Below are positions 8,370 through 16,305 of a stretch of DNA of 64,000 nucleotides, one piece after another (position 1 is the first letter of the stretch; every line of letters begins with the position of its first letter). The stretch covers positions 62,001 through 126,000 of the forward strand of contig DASZZN010000033.1 of the NCBI GenBank assembly GCA_035544955.1, read 5' to 3'. The position numbers and the translations under genes are program-made. The notes beneath the pieces were generated by a model, which did not search any database, had not been told where the DNA came from, and saw nothing but the letters and a program-made list of their open reading frames with translations. The stretch is from Candidatus Dormiibacterota bacterium (GTDB lineage Bacteria; Chloroflexota; Dormibacteria; CF-121).

Positions 8370-8921
8370 ATGAGCATCGCATCGCCCGCCGTCGCCGCAA
8401 ACGCTGTGCCGTCGACGACCAGTGCACCGGAGATCGCCTCCGTGCTGGTGGTCACCCAGGCGAGCCTCTCGCTCGTCGCCGGGCTGAGCGCGATCCCGTT
8501 CGCCATCGTCGAGCCGGGCTTCCGCGCGCTCAGCCTGATCACCATCCTGATTGCGATCGGGATGTTCTGGCTGGCGCGCAACCTTCGCCGGCAGCGTCGC
8601 TGGGCACGCCGCTGGGTCATCGCCCTCGAGGCACTCAGCCTGGTGGCGTCACTCCTGTTGACCGTGCTGCCCATCGGCGCCATGCGTGGACCCGTACCGG
8701 TCCTTGTCAACCTCGTGCTGCCGGCGGCCGTTCTCTGGCTCCTCTGGTCCCGCTCGGGCCGAGCCGCCTTTAAGCAGACGGGCGATCAGACGCGGGCGGC
8801 GCTGCCTGAGGTGGCGCTCCGGCGAGAGAGCGAGTCGATCGTGATCGCCACCAACAACACCAGCCCGGTGACGATGAACTGCCAGCGGACGTCCAGGCCG
8901 AGCAGTCCCATCCCGTTGTAG
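8370..8921 (+). CDS. Small four-helix membrane protein, unknown
   Basis: 183 residues from ATG 8370, seven nt after the previous stop. Four hydrophobic helices are visible (about residues 27-45, 55-70, 85-108 and 115-130). The C-terminal ~50 residues are polar and overlap the 3' end of the convergent permease gene by 136 nt. That tail (QTGDQTRAALPEV... to the stop) has the look of antisense of a coding region, so the natural stop may have been lost by a mutation and the protein extended. No family is recognised. Confidence 0.6.
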   Translation: MSIASPAVAANAVPSTTSAPEIASVLVVTQASLSLVAGLSAIPFAIVEPGFRALSLITILIAIGMFWLARNLRRQRRWARRWVIALEALSLVASLLLTVLPIGAMRGPVPVLVNLVLPAAVLWLLWSRSGRAAFKQTGDQTRAALPEVALRRESESIVIATNNTSPVTMNCQRTSRPSSPIPL

Positions 8922-10132
8922 ATCCCGCCAATGACCAGGCCGCCGAGGATGCCGTGGAGCACCTTGCCTCGGCCGCCGAAGAGGCTGGTTCCGGCCAGGA
9001 CTACGGACGCAATCGCATATAGGACGAGCTGTCCACCGTTGATGTTGCCCGACATGCCGCCCAGATAGGAGGCGTAGAGCAGGAGACCGATGCCAGCGGT
9101 GAAGGTACAAATCATGAAGCACAAGGTTCGAACGGCGGCAAGATTGATGCCGGCCCGCCGTGCGGCCTCGGGATTACCGCCAATCGCGTAGACGTAGCGT
9201 CCAAACTTCGTTCGCTGAAGAATCGTCATCCAGGCGGCGAAGACGGCGAGGACGATGGGAATGACCCAGGGCACGCCCGCCAGCGTGCCGAACGCCGCCC
9301 GGTTGACATTGCATATCGCCACCACCGAGATCGCGACGAGCGCGATCACGGCAATTTTCAGGAGCGTCAGGCTGACAGGTGGTGCGACCAGGCCGCTTCG
9401 GCGCCGGCGGTTGTCCCCAAACCAGAGCAGGGCGGCGATAGCGAGGACGACAACCGCCATCGCGATCCAGCTGACCGTGGGGTCGATCGTTCCCCACATC
9501 AAGTTGTAGAGCACCTGCAGATTTGGATTCAAGCCGGCGAGGCTCGGGTAGCCGGAGAAGGCGAGGCCGAGGATGATCAGCATCGTGCCCTGCCAGATCA
9601 GCAGCCCGGCCAGGGTCACGATCAGCGACGAGAGCCGAAGGCGGGTGATCAGGCTTCCCTGGACCGCCCCAATGACGGCGCAGACCGCCAGTCCTGCGAT
9701 GATGGCGCCCCACCACGGCCATTTCGCGGTGCCTGGCTGCACCAGCTGTACCGTGACCGCGGCACCGACGCCGCCGGCATAGGCGATCGAGAGATCGATC
9801 TCGCCGAGGAGGATGACAAAAATCTCACCCATTGCCAGGACCATGAAGACCGCGCTCTGCTGGAACAGGGCGACGAGGTTTCCCGCCGAGAGAAAGACGT
9901 GATGTGGGCTGATCGCCTGGAAGACGACCGTGATGATGAGCAGGGCGAGGATAACCGGCAGCGCACCGCTTTCCCCACTGCGGATACGGGTCAGCCAGGC
10001 ACGGAACCATTCGCCCAGTGATTGGGCGACGAGTTCGGGCGGGACTTCGATGGTCGCGGCATGTACTGCAGCGGTCGGATCCGGAGCGGTTTCGGGGGCC
10101 TCAGCGCGCGCCACTCTTTGCTCCGTTACCAT
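8786..10132 (-). CDS. Sugar ABC transporter permease (XylH/RbsC type)
   Basis: About 448 residues, a carbohydrate-uptake-2 permease with ten or so helices. Family motifs include GEIDLSIAYAGG near the N-terminal third (GxxDLSVG-like) and the C-terminal signature ASVVLAGTSLFGGRGK...ILGGLVIGGIYNGMGLLGL. The ~70-residue polar N-terminal extension and the insert NRRRRSGLVAPP near the middle resemble XylH rather than RbsC. ATG 10132 was chosen; a GTG at 10162 is possible. It overlaps the ATPase gene by 32 nt and is the last gene of a three-gene importer operon. Confidence 0.9.
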   Translation of the reverse strand: MVTEQRVARAEAPETAPDPTAAVHAATIEVPPELVAQSLGEWFRAWLTRIRSGESGALPVILALLIITVVFQAISPHHVFLSAGNLVALFQQSAVFMVLAMGEIFVILLGEIDLSIAYAGGVGAAVTVQLVQPGTAKWPWWGAIIAGLAVCAVIGAVQGSLITRLRLSSLIVTLAGLLIWQGTMLIILGLAFSGYPSLAGLNPNLQVLYNLMWGTIDPTVSWIAMAVVVLAIAALLWFGDNRRRRSGLVAPPVSLTLLKIAVIALVAISVVAICNVNRAAFGTLAGVPWVIPIVLAVFAAWMTILQRTKFGRYVYAIGGNPEAARRAGINLAAVRTLCFMICTFTAGIGLLLYASYLGGMSGNINGGQLVLYAIASVVLAGTSLFGGRGKVLHGILGGLVIGGIYNGMGLLGLDVRWQFIVTGLVLLVAITIDSLSRRSATSGSAARV

Positions 10133-10913
10133 CCGTTGGCTGCCCGGCGCGGCTCGAGGCACCGGTGGTCATGTAATCGACGACACTTTGCCGGTCGTAG
10201 GTGGTGGCGCGACCCTGCGTCACCATCCGGCCGAGGTGCACAACGGCAATCCGGTCCGCCACCTCGAAGACGTCGTTGAGGTTGTGCGAGATCATCATTA
10301 CCGCCAGGCCGCGATCCCGCAAGCGCCTGACCAGGTCGAGCACCATCTTGGTTTGCACCACACCCAGCGCGGCCGTCGGTTCGTCCAGCATGACCAGCTT
10401 GGAGTTCCACATGACCGCCTTGGCGACCGCCACCGATTGACGCTGCCCGCCCGAGAGTGAAGCGACGGGCTGCCGGATCGACCGCACGGTGGTAACCCGA
10501 AGGTCGGCCAGCGTCTTGCTCGCGGCACGCTCCATGTCGTCCTCATTGAGAAAGGCGCTTCGCGTCCGTTCGCGGCCAAGGAACATGTTCTGGACGATGT
10601 CGAGGTTGTCGGCGAGCGCCAGGTCCTGATAGACGGTCTCGATTCCCAGCCGGGCGGCGTCGCGCGGGCTGCGAATATGAACCGGGCGGCCCTCCCAGAA
10701 GAATTGGCCGCGGTCGATCTCGTAGATGCCGGCGATGCACTTGGTGAGGACAGACTTACCGGCGCCGTTATCCCCGCAGAGGGCGGTGACCTGACCGGCA
10801 TAGAGGTCGAGGTCCACCTGCGTGAGGGCTTGCACCGGGCCAAAATGCTTGTCGACGCCCCGGGCCTTCAACCGTGGCTCGGCCCCTGACGAGTCTTTGA
10901 TTACCTGCCCCAT
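10101..10913 (-). CDS. Sugar ABC transporter ATP-binding protein, single domain
   Basis: 270 residues: one ABC cassette, not the two-cassette form of RbsA/XylG, as in FrcA-type importers. Walker A GDNGAGKSVLTK, Q-loop VYQDLAL, signature LSGGQRQSVA, Walker B LVMLDEPTAAL and switch His in MISHNL are intact, so it should hydrolyse ATP. Two copies would be needed per transporter. It lies between the binding-protein gene (with an intercistronic hairpin) and the permease gene, overlapping the latter. ATG 10913 follows a modest leader. The nearest-named substrates for this family are xylose, ribose and fructose; none can be fixed. Confidence 0.92.
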   Translation of the reverse strand: MGQVIKDSSGAEPRLKARGVDKHFGPVQALTQVDLDLYAGQVTALCGDNGAGKSVLTKCIAGIYEIDRGQFFWEGRPVHIRSPRDAARLGIETVYQDLALADNLDIVQNMFLGRERTRSAFLNEDDMERAASKTLADLRVTTVRSIRQPVASLSGGQRQSVAVAKAVMWNSKLVMLDEPTAALGVVQTKMVLDLVRRLRDRGLAVMMISHNLNDVFEVADRIAVVHLGRMVTQGRATTYDRQSVVDYMTTGASSRAGQPTDGNGAKSGAR

Positions 10914-10943
10914 CGCTTCACTTTATCGCGTGAGGTGGGAGGT

Positions 10944-10972
10944 TGGCGCCGCCGCGGAAGGCGGCGGCGCCA
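10944..10972 (-). terminator. Intercistronic hairpin after binding-protein gene
   Basis: TGGCGCCGCCGC (10944-10955) pairs perfectly with GCGGCGGCGCCA (10961-10972) around a 5-nt loop, 8 nt after the binding-protein stop and before the ATPase gene. With no U-tract, it is best read as a partial terminator or 3' RNA stabiliser that keeps the binding protein in excess. Confidence 0.6.
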
Positions 10973-10979
10973 CAACGAT

Positions 10980-12212
10980 CTAGCTAATGCCCGCGGCCGT
11001 GCAGACGGCCGTCGTAACGTCGGTGCAGAGTTGGGTCTTGTCGACGAACTTGTCCTTGATGACGGTGTCGTTCATGTTCGCGCTTGTCACCCAGATCGGC
11101 ACCAGCAGTGAGGCTGGCTGGGTGCTTCCCGCTTGCCCGCTCGGCGGCGAGGTGGTGCCATTGAGCAACGCGGCCGGAGGCGTGAGGCCGGCACGCAGGA
11201 CGGTGGCGAGGGCAACCGCGTCCTGAGCCTCGAGATAGACCGCCTTGTAGACGGATCCGCACTGATAGCCCTTGAGAACGTTGGCCATGCCTTGCTCGGT
11301 CGCATCCTGTCCGGTTGTTGGGACCTTCTTGGGTCCGACGCCCTTGTTCTTGAGGACGGTAATGGCCGCGTTGCCGAGCCCGTCATTCGCCTCGACGGTC
11401 GCGTTGATGCTCGGGTTGGCGGTGAACTGCTGGGCGAACACGGTCTGTCCCGCGGCATTGTCCCAGCCGGGGGCGATCTTTTCCGCGACGAGCGTCATGC
11501 CCTGGCTGTTCGTCTTGCCTGCGGTTAGCGGGGTTGTCTTGTCGCCCCAGATCGAGTTGTTGTAACCCTGGGCGAAGGAGACGGCATTGGGGTCCGTATC
11601 CTGGCCGCCGTCCAGCTCAAAGACCTTCGGGCTCGAGACGTGCCAGTCGGTGACACATTTCAGGAAACCATCGCCGATCAGCTTGCCGACCTGGACATTG
11701 TCGAAGCTCACGTAATAGACGTTGGTACCCGTGAAGGTGGCCCGGTCGTAGCTGATGGTCTTGACACCGTGACTTGCGGCCAGTTGCTGGATTTGCCCGC
11801 CGACATTGCTGTTCAGAGGGTCGAAGATCAGCACTTTGGCGCCGGCGGTGATGTCCGCCGTGGCGAGGTTAAGCTCCTGGGCCGGGTCGCCCCCGGCGTT
11901 TGAGATCGTGTACTGCGATGTCGTATAGCCGGCCCCATCAAAGGCCTGCTTCAGATACGGTGCGTCGAAGTTGACGTACCGCGTCGACGAGGTGGTGTCG
12001 GGGAGGATCACCCCAACGTTTCCACTGCCCGCCGTGGTCATGCTCTTCAGGTTGGCCATGTACGAGAACGATTGGTTGAAAGACGAGACACTGAGGTCCG
12101 CCGGCACGCTCGCGCTTGCCGCCGGTGCCGCTGTCGAGCTACCGCACGCCGCCAGAACGACGGCGAGCGCGCCCGTGGACGCCATTAAAGTCAAAGATCG
12201 TACCTTTCGCAC
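10980..12212 (-). CDS. Sugar ABC transporter substrate-binding lipoprotein (XylF-like)
   Basis: 410 residues. The N-terminus is a lipoprotein signal: basic start, hydrophobic core, lipobox LAAC with Cys near residue 23, then a Ser/Ala-rich tether. The body is a type I periplasmic-binding fold of the sugar group: VGVILPDTTSSTRY, DPAQELNLATADITAGAKVLIFDPL, ISYDRATF and a hinge region around VEANDGLGNAA. YVSFDNVQVG matches the XylF pattern. First gene of the importer operon; its stop is followed by a strong hairpin. A pentose is the most likely substrate, by family resemblance only. Confidence 0.88.
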   Translation of the reverse strand: MRKVRSLTLMASTGALAVVLAACGSSTAAPAASASVPADLSVSSFNQSFSYMANLKSMTTAGSGNVGVILPDTTSSTRYVNFDAPYLKQAFDGAGYTTSQYTISNAGGDPAQELNLATADITAGAKVLIFDPLNSNVGGQIQQLAASHGVKTISYDRATFTGTNVYYVSFDNVQVGKLIGDGFLKCVTDWHVSSPKVFELDGGQDTDPNAVSFAQGYNNSIWGDKTTPLTAGKTNSQGMTLVAEKIAPGWDNAAGQTVFAQQFTANPSINATVEANDGLGNAAITVLKNKGVGPKKVPTTGQDATEQGMANVLKGYQCGSVYKAVYLEAQDAVALATVLRAGLTPPAALLNGTTSPPSGQAGSTQPASLLVPIWVTSANMNDTVIKDKFVDKTQLCTDVTTAVCTAAGIS

Positions 12213-12455
12213 GTTGCATTCCCTCCTCAGGTTGGGTGGCTTTACGCGGAGCCGAGTTCATATTGTGCCGTCCCTGAGAGCAATTGGCAAGAACAAAGTG
12301 GTTCGGGCCACTGGACCCTCTAACACTCTCTAACGAATGTAGGGCTCGCTGGCGCCAGGAGGGCACCCGCCGTCTGAGGCCGGACGGGGTTCTAAGGAAA
12401 AACGCGAGGGCCCGAGCGTCTGCGCCGCCGGGACCCCGCGCGCGCTACGCAGCGC

Positions 12456-12740
12456 CTAGTGTCGGCTCCACCCGCGAGCGAAGCTCGCGCCCGCGACGAC
12501 ACTGAGAACGAGGACAACGATTGCCGCGCCAAGAATCGCGGAGAGGATCGGGATGCCACCCAGCGACAGGTCAGGGGCGATGACGACGTGCAGGATGTCG
12601 ACCATCAACCAGGCGCCCACCAGTCCCGCGACGATCGCACCGAGCAGCCCACCGGGCATGCCGCGGCTGACCAGTCGTTCGCCAATCAATCCGGCGATCG
12701 CGCCGACCAGCAGCAAGACGAGCACGTGCGTAAGCGTCAT
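12456..12740 (-). CDS. GlsB/YeaQ/YmgE (transglycosylase-associated) small membrane protein
   Basis: 94 residues, the typical size. Three membrane helices are visible: VLVLLLVGAIAGLIGE, GLLGAIVAGLVGAWL and ILSAILGAAIVVLVLSVV. The pattern AGLIGERLVSRGMPGGLLGAIVAGLVGA is the family's Gly-rich signature (the pieces AGLIGE and GGLLGAIVAG are the key parts). ATG 12740 was chosen; the frame stays open far upstream but that part is antisense to ftsH and its leader. The family is linked to general stress but its reaction is unknown. It is divergent from ftsH. Confidence 0.85.
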   Translation of the reverse strand: MTLTHVLVLLLVGAIAGLIGERLVSRGMPGGLLGAIVAGLVGAWLMVDILHVVIAPDLSLGGIPILSAILGAAIVVLVLSVVAGASFARGWSRH

Positions 12741-12839
12741 ATCAAGCCTCCAATTATTTAGTAGTACCGCTATCACAAGATCATAGCCTGGTCCGGGCGA
12801 TTTGCCAAGCGTGTAGAGTCGATTGCGAGGGGAACGACT

Positions 12840-14834
12840 TTGGCTTCCAGCCCGACCAAACGACCATTGCTTCCGGCGCGCGGTACCGGACCCACGCCGG
12901 CCGGATCGCCCCGGCCCTTCTGGCGCAGCCGTGGCTTCTGGATTTACCTCATCGTGCTGCTGGCGATCAATTACATCCTGACCTTCGTGTTCATGAGCGG
13001 ACCAGCGCGGATCACGGTGCCCTACACCACCTTCATCCAGCAGGTGAATGCCGACAACGTGAAGGACATCACCGCGCAGGCCAACTCCATCCAGGGTGAC
13101 TTCAAGACATCGGTGACATCCGGGTCGGCCAGCGGCACGCTCTTTCAGACCGAGCGGCCGGTGTTTGCGACCGACAGCCTGGAAACGCTGCTCGAGCAGC
13201 ACAACGTCCTCATCACCGCGACGGCCCCCGGATCGGGAGGATCACCGCTGCTGAACATCCTGCTCAGCTTCGGGCCGGCCCTGCTGCTGATCGGTGGCTT
13301 TCTCTATCTGAGCCGGCGCATGTCCGCGGCGGGTCCGGGCGGATTTCTCGGCGCCTTCGGCCAGAGCAAGGCCACGCTCTACACGCCGGACTCGGGGACC
13401 CGCATCACGTTCGCCGACGTCGCCGGCATCGAGGAGGCCAAGCAGGACCTGGCCGAGGTCGTCGATTTCCTCAAGACGCCGGAAAAGTACCAGCGGCTCG
13501 GGGCGCAGATCCCCCACGGCATCCTGCTGGTGGGAGCGCCGGGCACGGGCAAGACCTTGCTGGCGCGCGCCGTCGCCGGTGAATCCAACCGGCCGTTCTT
13601 CAGCCTGTCGGCCTCGGAGTTCGTCGAGGCGATCGTCGGCGTGGGCGCGGCGCGAGTCCGGGACCTGTTCGCGAAGGCGAAGGCCGCCGCCCCGAGCATC
13701 ATCTTCATCGACGAGCTCGATGCGATCGGCCGCGCACGCGCGTCCTCCGCCGCCTTCGGCGCGAACGACGAACGCGAGCAGACCCTCAACCAGATCCTGA
13801 CCGAGATGGACGGCTTCACGCCGAATCAGAACGTGGTCGTGCTCGCCGCCACCAACCGGCCCGAGGTCCTGGACCCTGCTCTGCTCCGCCCGGGTCGGTT
13901 CGATCGTCGCGTGACGGTCTCCGCACCTGACAAGGTGGGACGCGAGGCGATCCTCAAGATCCATACGCGCAAGGTCTCCCTCGCTCCTGATGTGGACCTC
14001 GGCGATATCGCCGGCGCGACGGCCGGCTTCGTCGGCGCCGACCTGCGAAACATCGTCAACGAAGCCGCCCTGGTCGCCGCCCGCAAGGGCAGGACGGCCG
14101 TCACACGCGAGGATTTCGACGAGGCGATCGAGCGATCCGTCCTTGGGCTTCGCCGGCCGATCGTGCTCGGGGCCGACGAAAAACGCCTGATCGCCTACCA
14201 CGAGTCGGGCCACGCACTGATGGGCCTGCTGATCCCCGGAGCGGATCCGGTAAAGAAGCTGACGATCGTGCCGCGCGGGCTTTCCCTCGGCTCGACCTAC
14301 AGCCAGCCGCTCGACGACCGCTACAACTATCCCGAGAGCTACCTGCGCGGCCGGATCACGCTCGCGCTGGGCGGCCGAGCGGCCGAGGAAGTTGCCTACG
14401 GCGCCGTCACGACCGGGGCGGAGAGCGACCTCCAGCAGGTCAATCAAATCGCCCGCTCGATGGTGGCGCGCTTTGGCATGTCACCGAAGTTGGGGCCGCT
14501 GAACTTGACTCAACCCGGCGACGGTGCGGCGAGCACGGAGCACTTCAGCGAGGAGACCGCCAAGATTCTTGACGAGGAGGTCCGCCGGATCGTCGACGAG
14601 TGCCATCGGGAATCGATGCGCCTGCTGACGGAAAACCGCGATCGTCTCGATCGCCTGGCGGAGGCAGTGCTGAAGAAAGACACGCTCGACCAGGACGAGA
14701 TCTACGCCGCCACGGGGATCAGCAAGCCGCCGACGGCCCGTCCGGTGATCGCCCCGCCGCTCCCTGGCAACGGTTCCTCGCGCGATGGCGACCTGGCGAA
14801 AGCTGAGGTCGGCTCCGAGATCCATCGCGCGTAG
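12840..14834 (+). CDS. ftsH: FtsH-type membrane AAA+ zinc protease
   Basis: 664 residues from TTG 12840, preceded by GAGGGG about 6 nt upstream. Helix 1 (about residues 34-52), a ~70-residue external domain and helix 2 (about 139-158) anchor it. AAA domain: Walker A GAPGTGKT (about 232-239), Walker B IIFIDELDA, arginine fingers in LLRPGRFDRR. Protease: H454-E455-S-G-H458 and a third ligand Asp in TTGAESDLQQ. The pore-1 loop reads FVEAIVGVGA: Ile265 replaces the usual Phe of EMFVGVGA. FtsH degrades misassembled membrane proteins and short-lived regulators. The C-terminal tail is short and proline-rich. Confidence 0.95.
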   Translation: MASSPTKRPLLPARGTGPTPAGSPRPFWRSRGFWIYLIVLLAINYILTFVFMSGPARITVPYTTFIQQVNADNVKDITAQANSIQGDFKTSVTSGSASGTLFQTERPVFATDSLETLLEQHNVLITATAPGSGGSPLLNILLSFGPALLLIGGFLYLSRRMSAAGPGGFLGAFGQSKATLYTPDSGTRITFADVAGIEEAKQDLAEVVDFLKTPEKYQRLGAQIPHGILLVGAPGTGKTLLARAVAGESNRPFFSLSASEFVEAIVGVGAARVRDLFAKAKAAAPSIIFIDELDAIGRARASSAAFGANDEREQTLNQILTEMDGFTPNQNVVVLAATNRPEVLDPALLRPGRFDRRVTVSAPDKVGREAILKIHTRKVSLAPDVDLGDIAGATAGFVGADLRNIVNEAALVAARKGRTAVTREDFDEAIERSVLGLRRPIVLGADEKRLIAYHESGHALMGLLIPGADPVKKLTIVPRGLSLGSTYSQPLDDRYNYPESYLRGRITLALGGRAAEEVAYGAVTTGAESDLQQVNQIARSMVARFGMSPKLGPLNLTQPGDGAASTEHFSEETAKILDEEVRRIVDECHRESMRLLTENRDRLDRLAEAVLKKDTLDQDEIYAATGISKPPTARPVIAPPLPGNGSSRDGDLAKAEVGSEIHRA

Positions 14835-14843
14835 GTCCGACGG

Positions 14844-15620
14844 TCAGGCTGTGCTCCCGAGTAGCGTTTTCAGCAGCGATTCCGTCTCGTCCGAGGGGGC
14901 AACGCCCAGCTCGTCGGCGAGCCGCTGGCGGCATTGCTGGTAGACCCGCACCGCCTCGGCGCGATCGCCGCGCCTGACGAGCACCTGCATCAGCCGGCGA
15001 TAGCCTGACTCACGAAACGGCTCCAGGTCGACGGCGGCGCGCGCCTGGTCCTGGGCGAGGGCGAGCTCGCCGTTCCAGATGAGCGCCTCCACGCGGCAGT
15101 CGAGCGCTCGCACCAGGATGTCACGCAGGCGCTCCCGTCGAGTCATCACCCAGGGCGCGTCCTCTCCCACGAGGAACGGGCGGCGCGCGATGGTGGTCGC
15201 GATCAACGACGGCCCATACGCGGCCTGCGGCCGATTGGCGAGCACGGCACCTTCGGCCTGGTGGACGGCGTCGGCCGCGGCCTCGAGGTCGATCCAGGTC
15301 TCGGCGGGCGGCCGAAACTGGTAGCAGCGAAAAGCATTGGCGATGATCCGGTCGCGATCGAGGCCCAGCGTGCCCAGCTTCTGGCGGAGCTTGCTGATCA
15401 CCGCACTGAGCGCCACCGGCCACGACGGTGGAAGCGAGTCGGGCCAGAGCAGCTCGGCGAGCTCGGACTGGGTCACCGCCCGCTCCCGCTCCGACACGAG
15501 GTAGACGAGTGCCAGGCGCCCCTGGCGACCGGCGAGATCGGCGTCACGGAGCAAGTGCTCGCCACGCTCGACGGCGACCTCACCGGTCAGGTAGATGCGA
15601 AGCAATGAGCCTCCAAACAT
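14844..15620 (-). CDS. BTAD-domain transcriptional regulator (SARP-like)
   Basis: 258 residues from ATG 15620; the open frame continues upstream through the antisense of two small genes and is rejected. Residues 1-95 form a winged-helix of the OmpR/SARP kind (LRIYLTGEVAVERGEHLL, LLWPDSLPPSWPVALSAVISKLRQKLG in pieces). The rest is a helical bacterial transcriptional activation domain with repeats, ending in the BTAD signature YRRLMQVLVRRGDRAEAVRVYQ and LADELGVAPSDET. Converges with ftsH (stops 10 nt apart). It lacks the NB-ARC and TPR parts of large SARPs. Targets are unknown. Confidence 0.85.
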   Translation of the reverse strand: MFGGSLLRIYLTGEVAVERGEHLLRDADLAGRQGRLALVYLVSERERAVTQSELAELLWPDSLPPSWPVALSAVISKLRQKLGTLGLDRDRIIANAFRCYQFRPPAETWIDLEAAADAVHQAEGAVLANRPQAAYGPSLIATTIARRPFLVGEDAPWVMTRRERLRDILVRALDCRVEALIWNGELALAQDQARAAVDLEPFRESGYRRLMQVLVRRGDRAEAVRVYQQCRQRLADELGVAPSDETESLLKTLLGSTA

Positions 15621-15669
15621 TCGCCAAAGGCGTCCAGCGATGATCGATCTTAGCCGCCCCCGGCTCTCA

Positions 15670-15695
15670 GCCGCCCCCGGTGTGGAAAGGGCGGC
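15670..15695 (+). promoter_or_regulatory. Constant-loop hairpin 1, leader of DUF1059 gene
   Basis: Stem GCCGCCC (15670-15676) / GGGCGGC (15689-15695) closes the 12-nt loop CCGGTGTGGAAA. Both arms are locally duplicated: AGCCGCCCCCGG starts at 15652 and again at 15669, and GGAAAGGGCGGCGGT starts at 15684 and again at 15700, so a larger nested hairpin is also possible. The same loop on a different stem occurs at 15911-15936. It ends 48 nt before the ATG of the DUF1059 gene. Confidence 0.6.
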
Positions 15696-15743
15696 GGTAG
15701 GAAAGGGCGGCGGTTCAGTCGAATACCTTTGAGGAGGTGCGGA

Positions 15744-15896
15744 ATGCAAAAACGCGTCGAATGTGAATGCGGCTGGTCGCTCCAGACGGACGACGAGGCG
15801 AAGCTGGTGGTCGGGGTCCAGCAGCACGCCAAGCAGATCCACAACATGGAGGGTGTCACCAAAGACCAGGTGCTCGCCCAGGCCAGGCCCGCTTAA
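15744..15896 (+). CDS. DUF1059 small Cys protein
   Basis: 50 residues. ATG 15744 follows an excellent GAGGAGG. The sequence begins MQKRVECECGWSL and continues with TDDEAKLVVGVQQHAKQIH and an acidic/Gln-rich end; this matches the small DUF1059 family, which has a CxC-G-W start and a central His-containing helix. The function of the family is unknown; the C-x-C...H pattern suggests a metal or redox role. Its leader holds constant-loop hairpin 1. It is followed by a second small gene with the same kind of leader hairpin. Confidence 0.82.
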   Translation: MQKRVECECGWSLQTDDEAKLVVGVQQHAKQIHNMEGVTKDQVLAQARPA

Positions 15897-15910
15897 TCCA
15901 CAGAACATTA

Positions 15911-15936
15911 GCGCGCCCCGGTGTGGAAAGGCGCGC
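15911..15936 (+). promoter_or_regulatory. Constant-loop hairpin 2, leader of YCII-family gene
   Basis: Stem GCGCGCC (15911-15917) / GGCGCGC (15930-15936) closes the loop CCGGTGTGGAAA, identical to hairpin 1. The stems differ between the two copies yet pair perfectly in both, so the pairing appears selected. It lies 14 nt after the DUF1059 stop and 21 nt before the next ATG. Confidence 0.6.
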
Positions 15937-15957
15937 GTGTAAATAAGAGGAGAGAAC

Positions 15958-16305
15958 ATGAAATATCTGTATTTGCTCTACGCCGACGAATCGAAGATGC
16001 CCGCGCCGGACAGCCCGCAGATGCAGCAACAGCAGGCTGCCTTCGGTCGCTATTACGAGGAGCTTTCGGGGAAGGGCATGTTCAAGGGCGGCGACCCGGT
16101 CCAGCCGTCAAAAACGGCGACCACGGTCCGCGTCCGCAACGGGTCGACGAAGACCGCCTCAGGGCCCGCCACCACTGGGAGCGAGCAGGTCATTGGCTTC
16201 TACGTCATCGAGGCGAAGAACCAGGACGAGGCCGTCGCTTACGCGGCCAAGGTACCCTCGGCCAGCGTCGGCTCGATCGAAGTCCGACCGATTATCGGAT
16301 CCTAG
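15958..16305 (+). CDS. YCII-related (DGPF-type) small protein
   Basis: 115 residues. The start MKYLYLLYADES and the end IGFYVIEAKNQDEAVAYAAKVP...GSIEVRPI are the two conserved strands/helix of the YCII/PhnB-like ferredoxin-like fold. ATG 15958 has AGAGGAGAG upstream. Family members are small dimeric proteins of largely unknown function, often found with ECF sigma factors; none is present here. The 3' end overlaps the convergent xdhC-YHS gene by 4 nt. Its leader carries constant-loop hairpin 2. Confidence 0.85.
   Translation: MKYLYLLYADESKMPAPDSPQMQQQQAAFGRYYEELSGKGMFKGGDPVQPSKTATTVRVRNGSTKTASGPATTGSEQVIGFYVIEAKNQDEAVAYAAKVPSASVGSIEVRPIIGS

Noticed and set aside
10133-10162. GTG start for the sugar permease
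   Set aside because: Would lengthen the overlap with the ATPase gene and has no Shine-Dalgarno; ATG 10132 preferred, though not proven.
12741-13202. Upstream extension of the GlsB-like gene
   Set aside because: It is antisense to ftsH and its leader; the 94-residue version is the family size.
13242-14447. 401-residue open frame antisense to ftsH
   Set aside because: FtsH motifs on the plus strand are complete; the antisense product has no motif or start signal.
15621-15959. Upstream extension of the BTAD regulator
   Set aside because: Would be antisense to the DUF1059 gene; the winged-helix domain begins right after ATG 15620.
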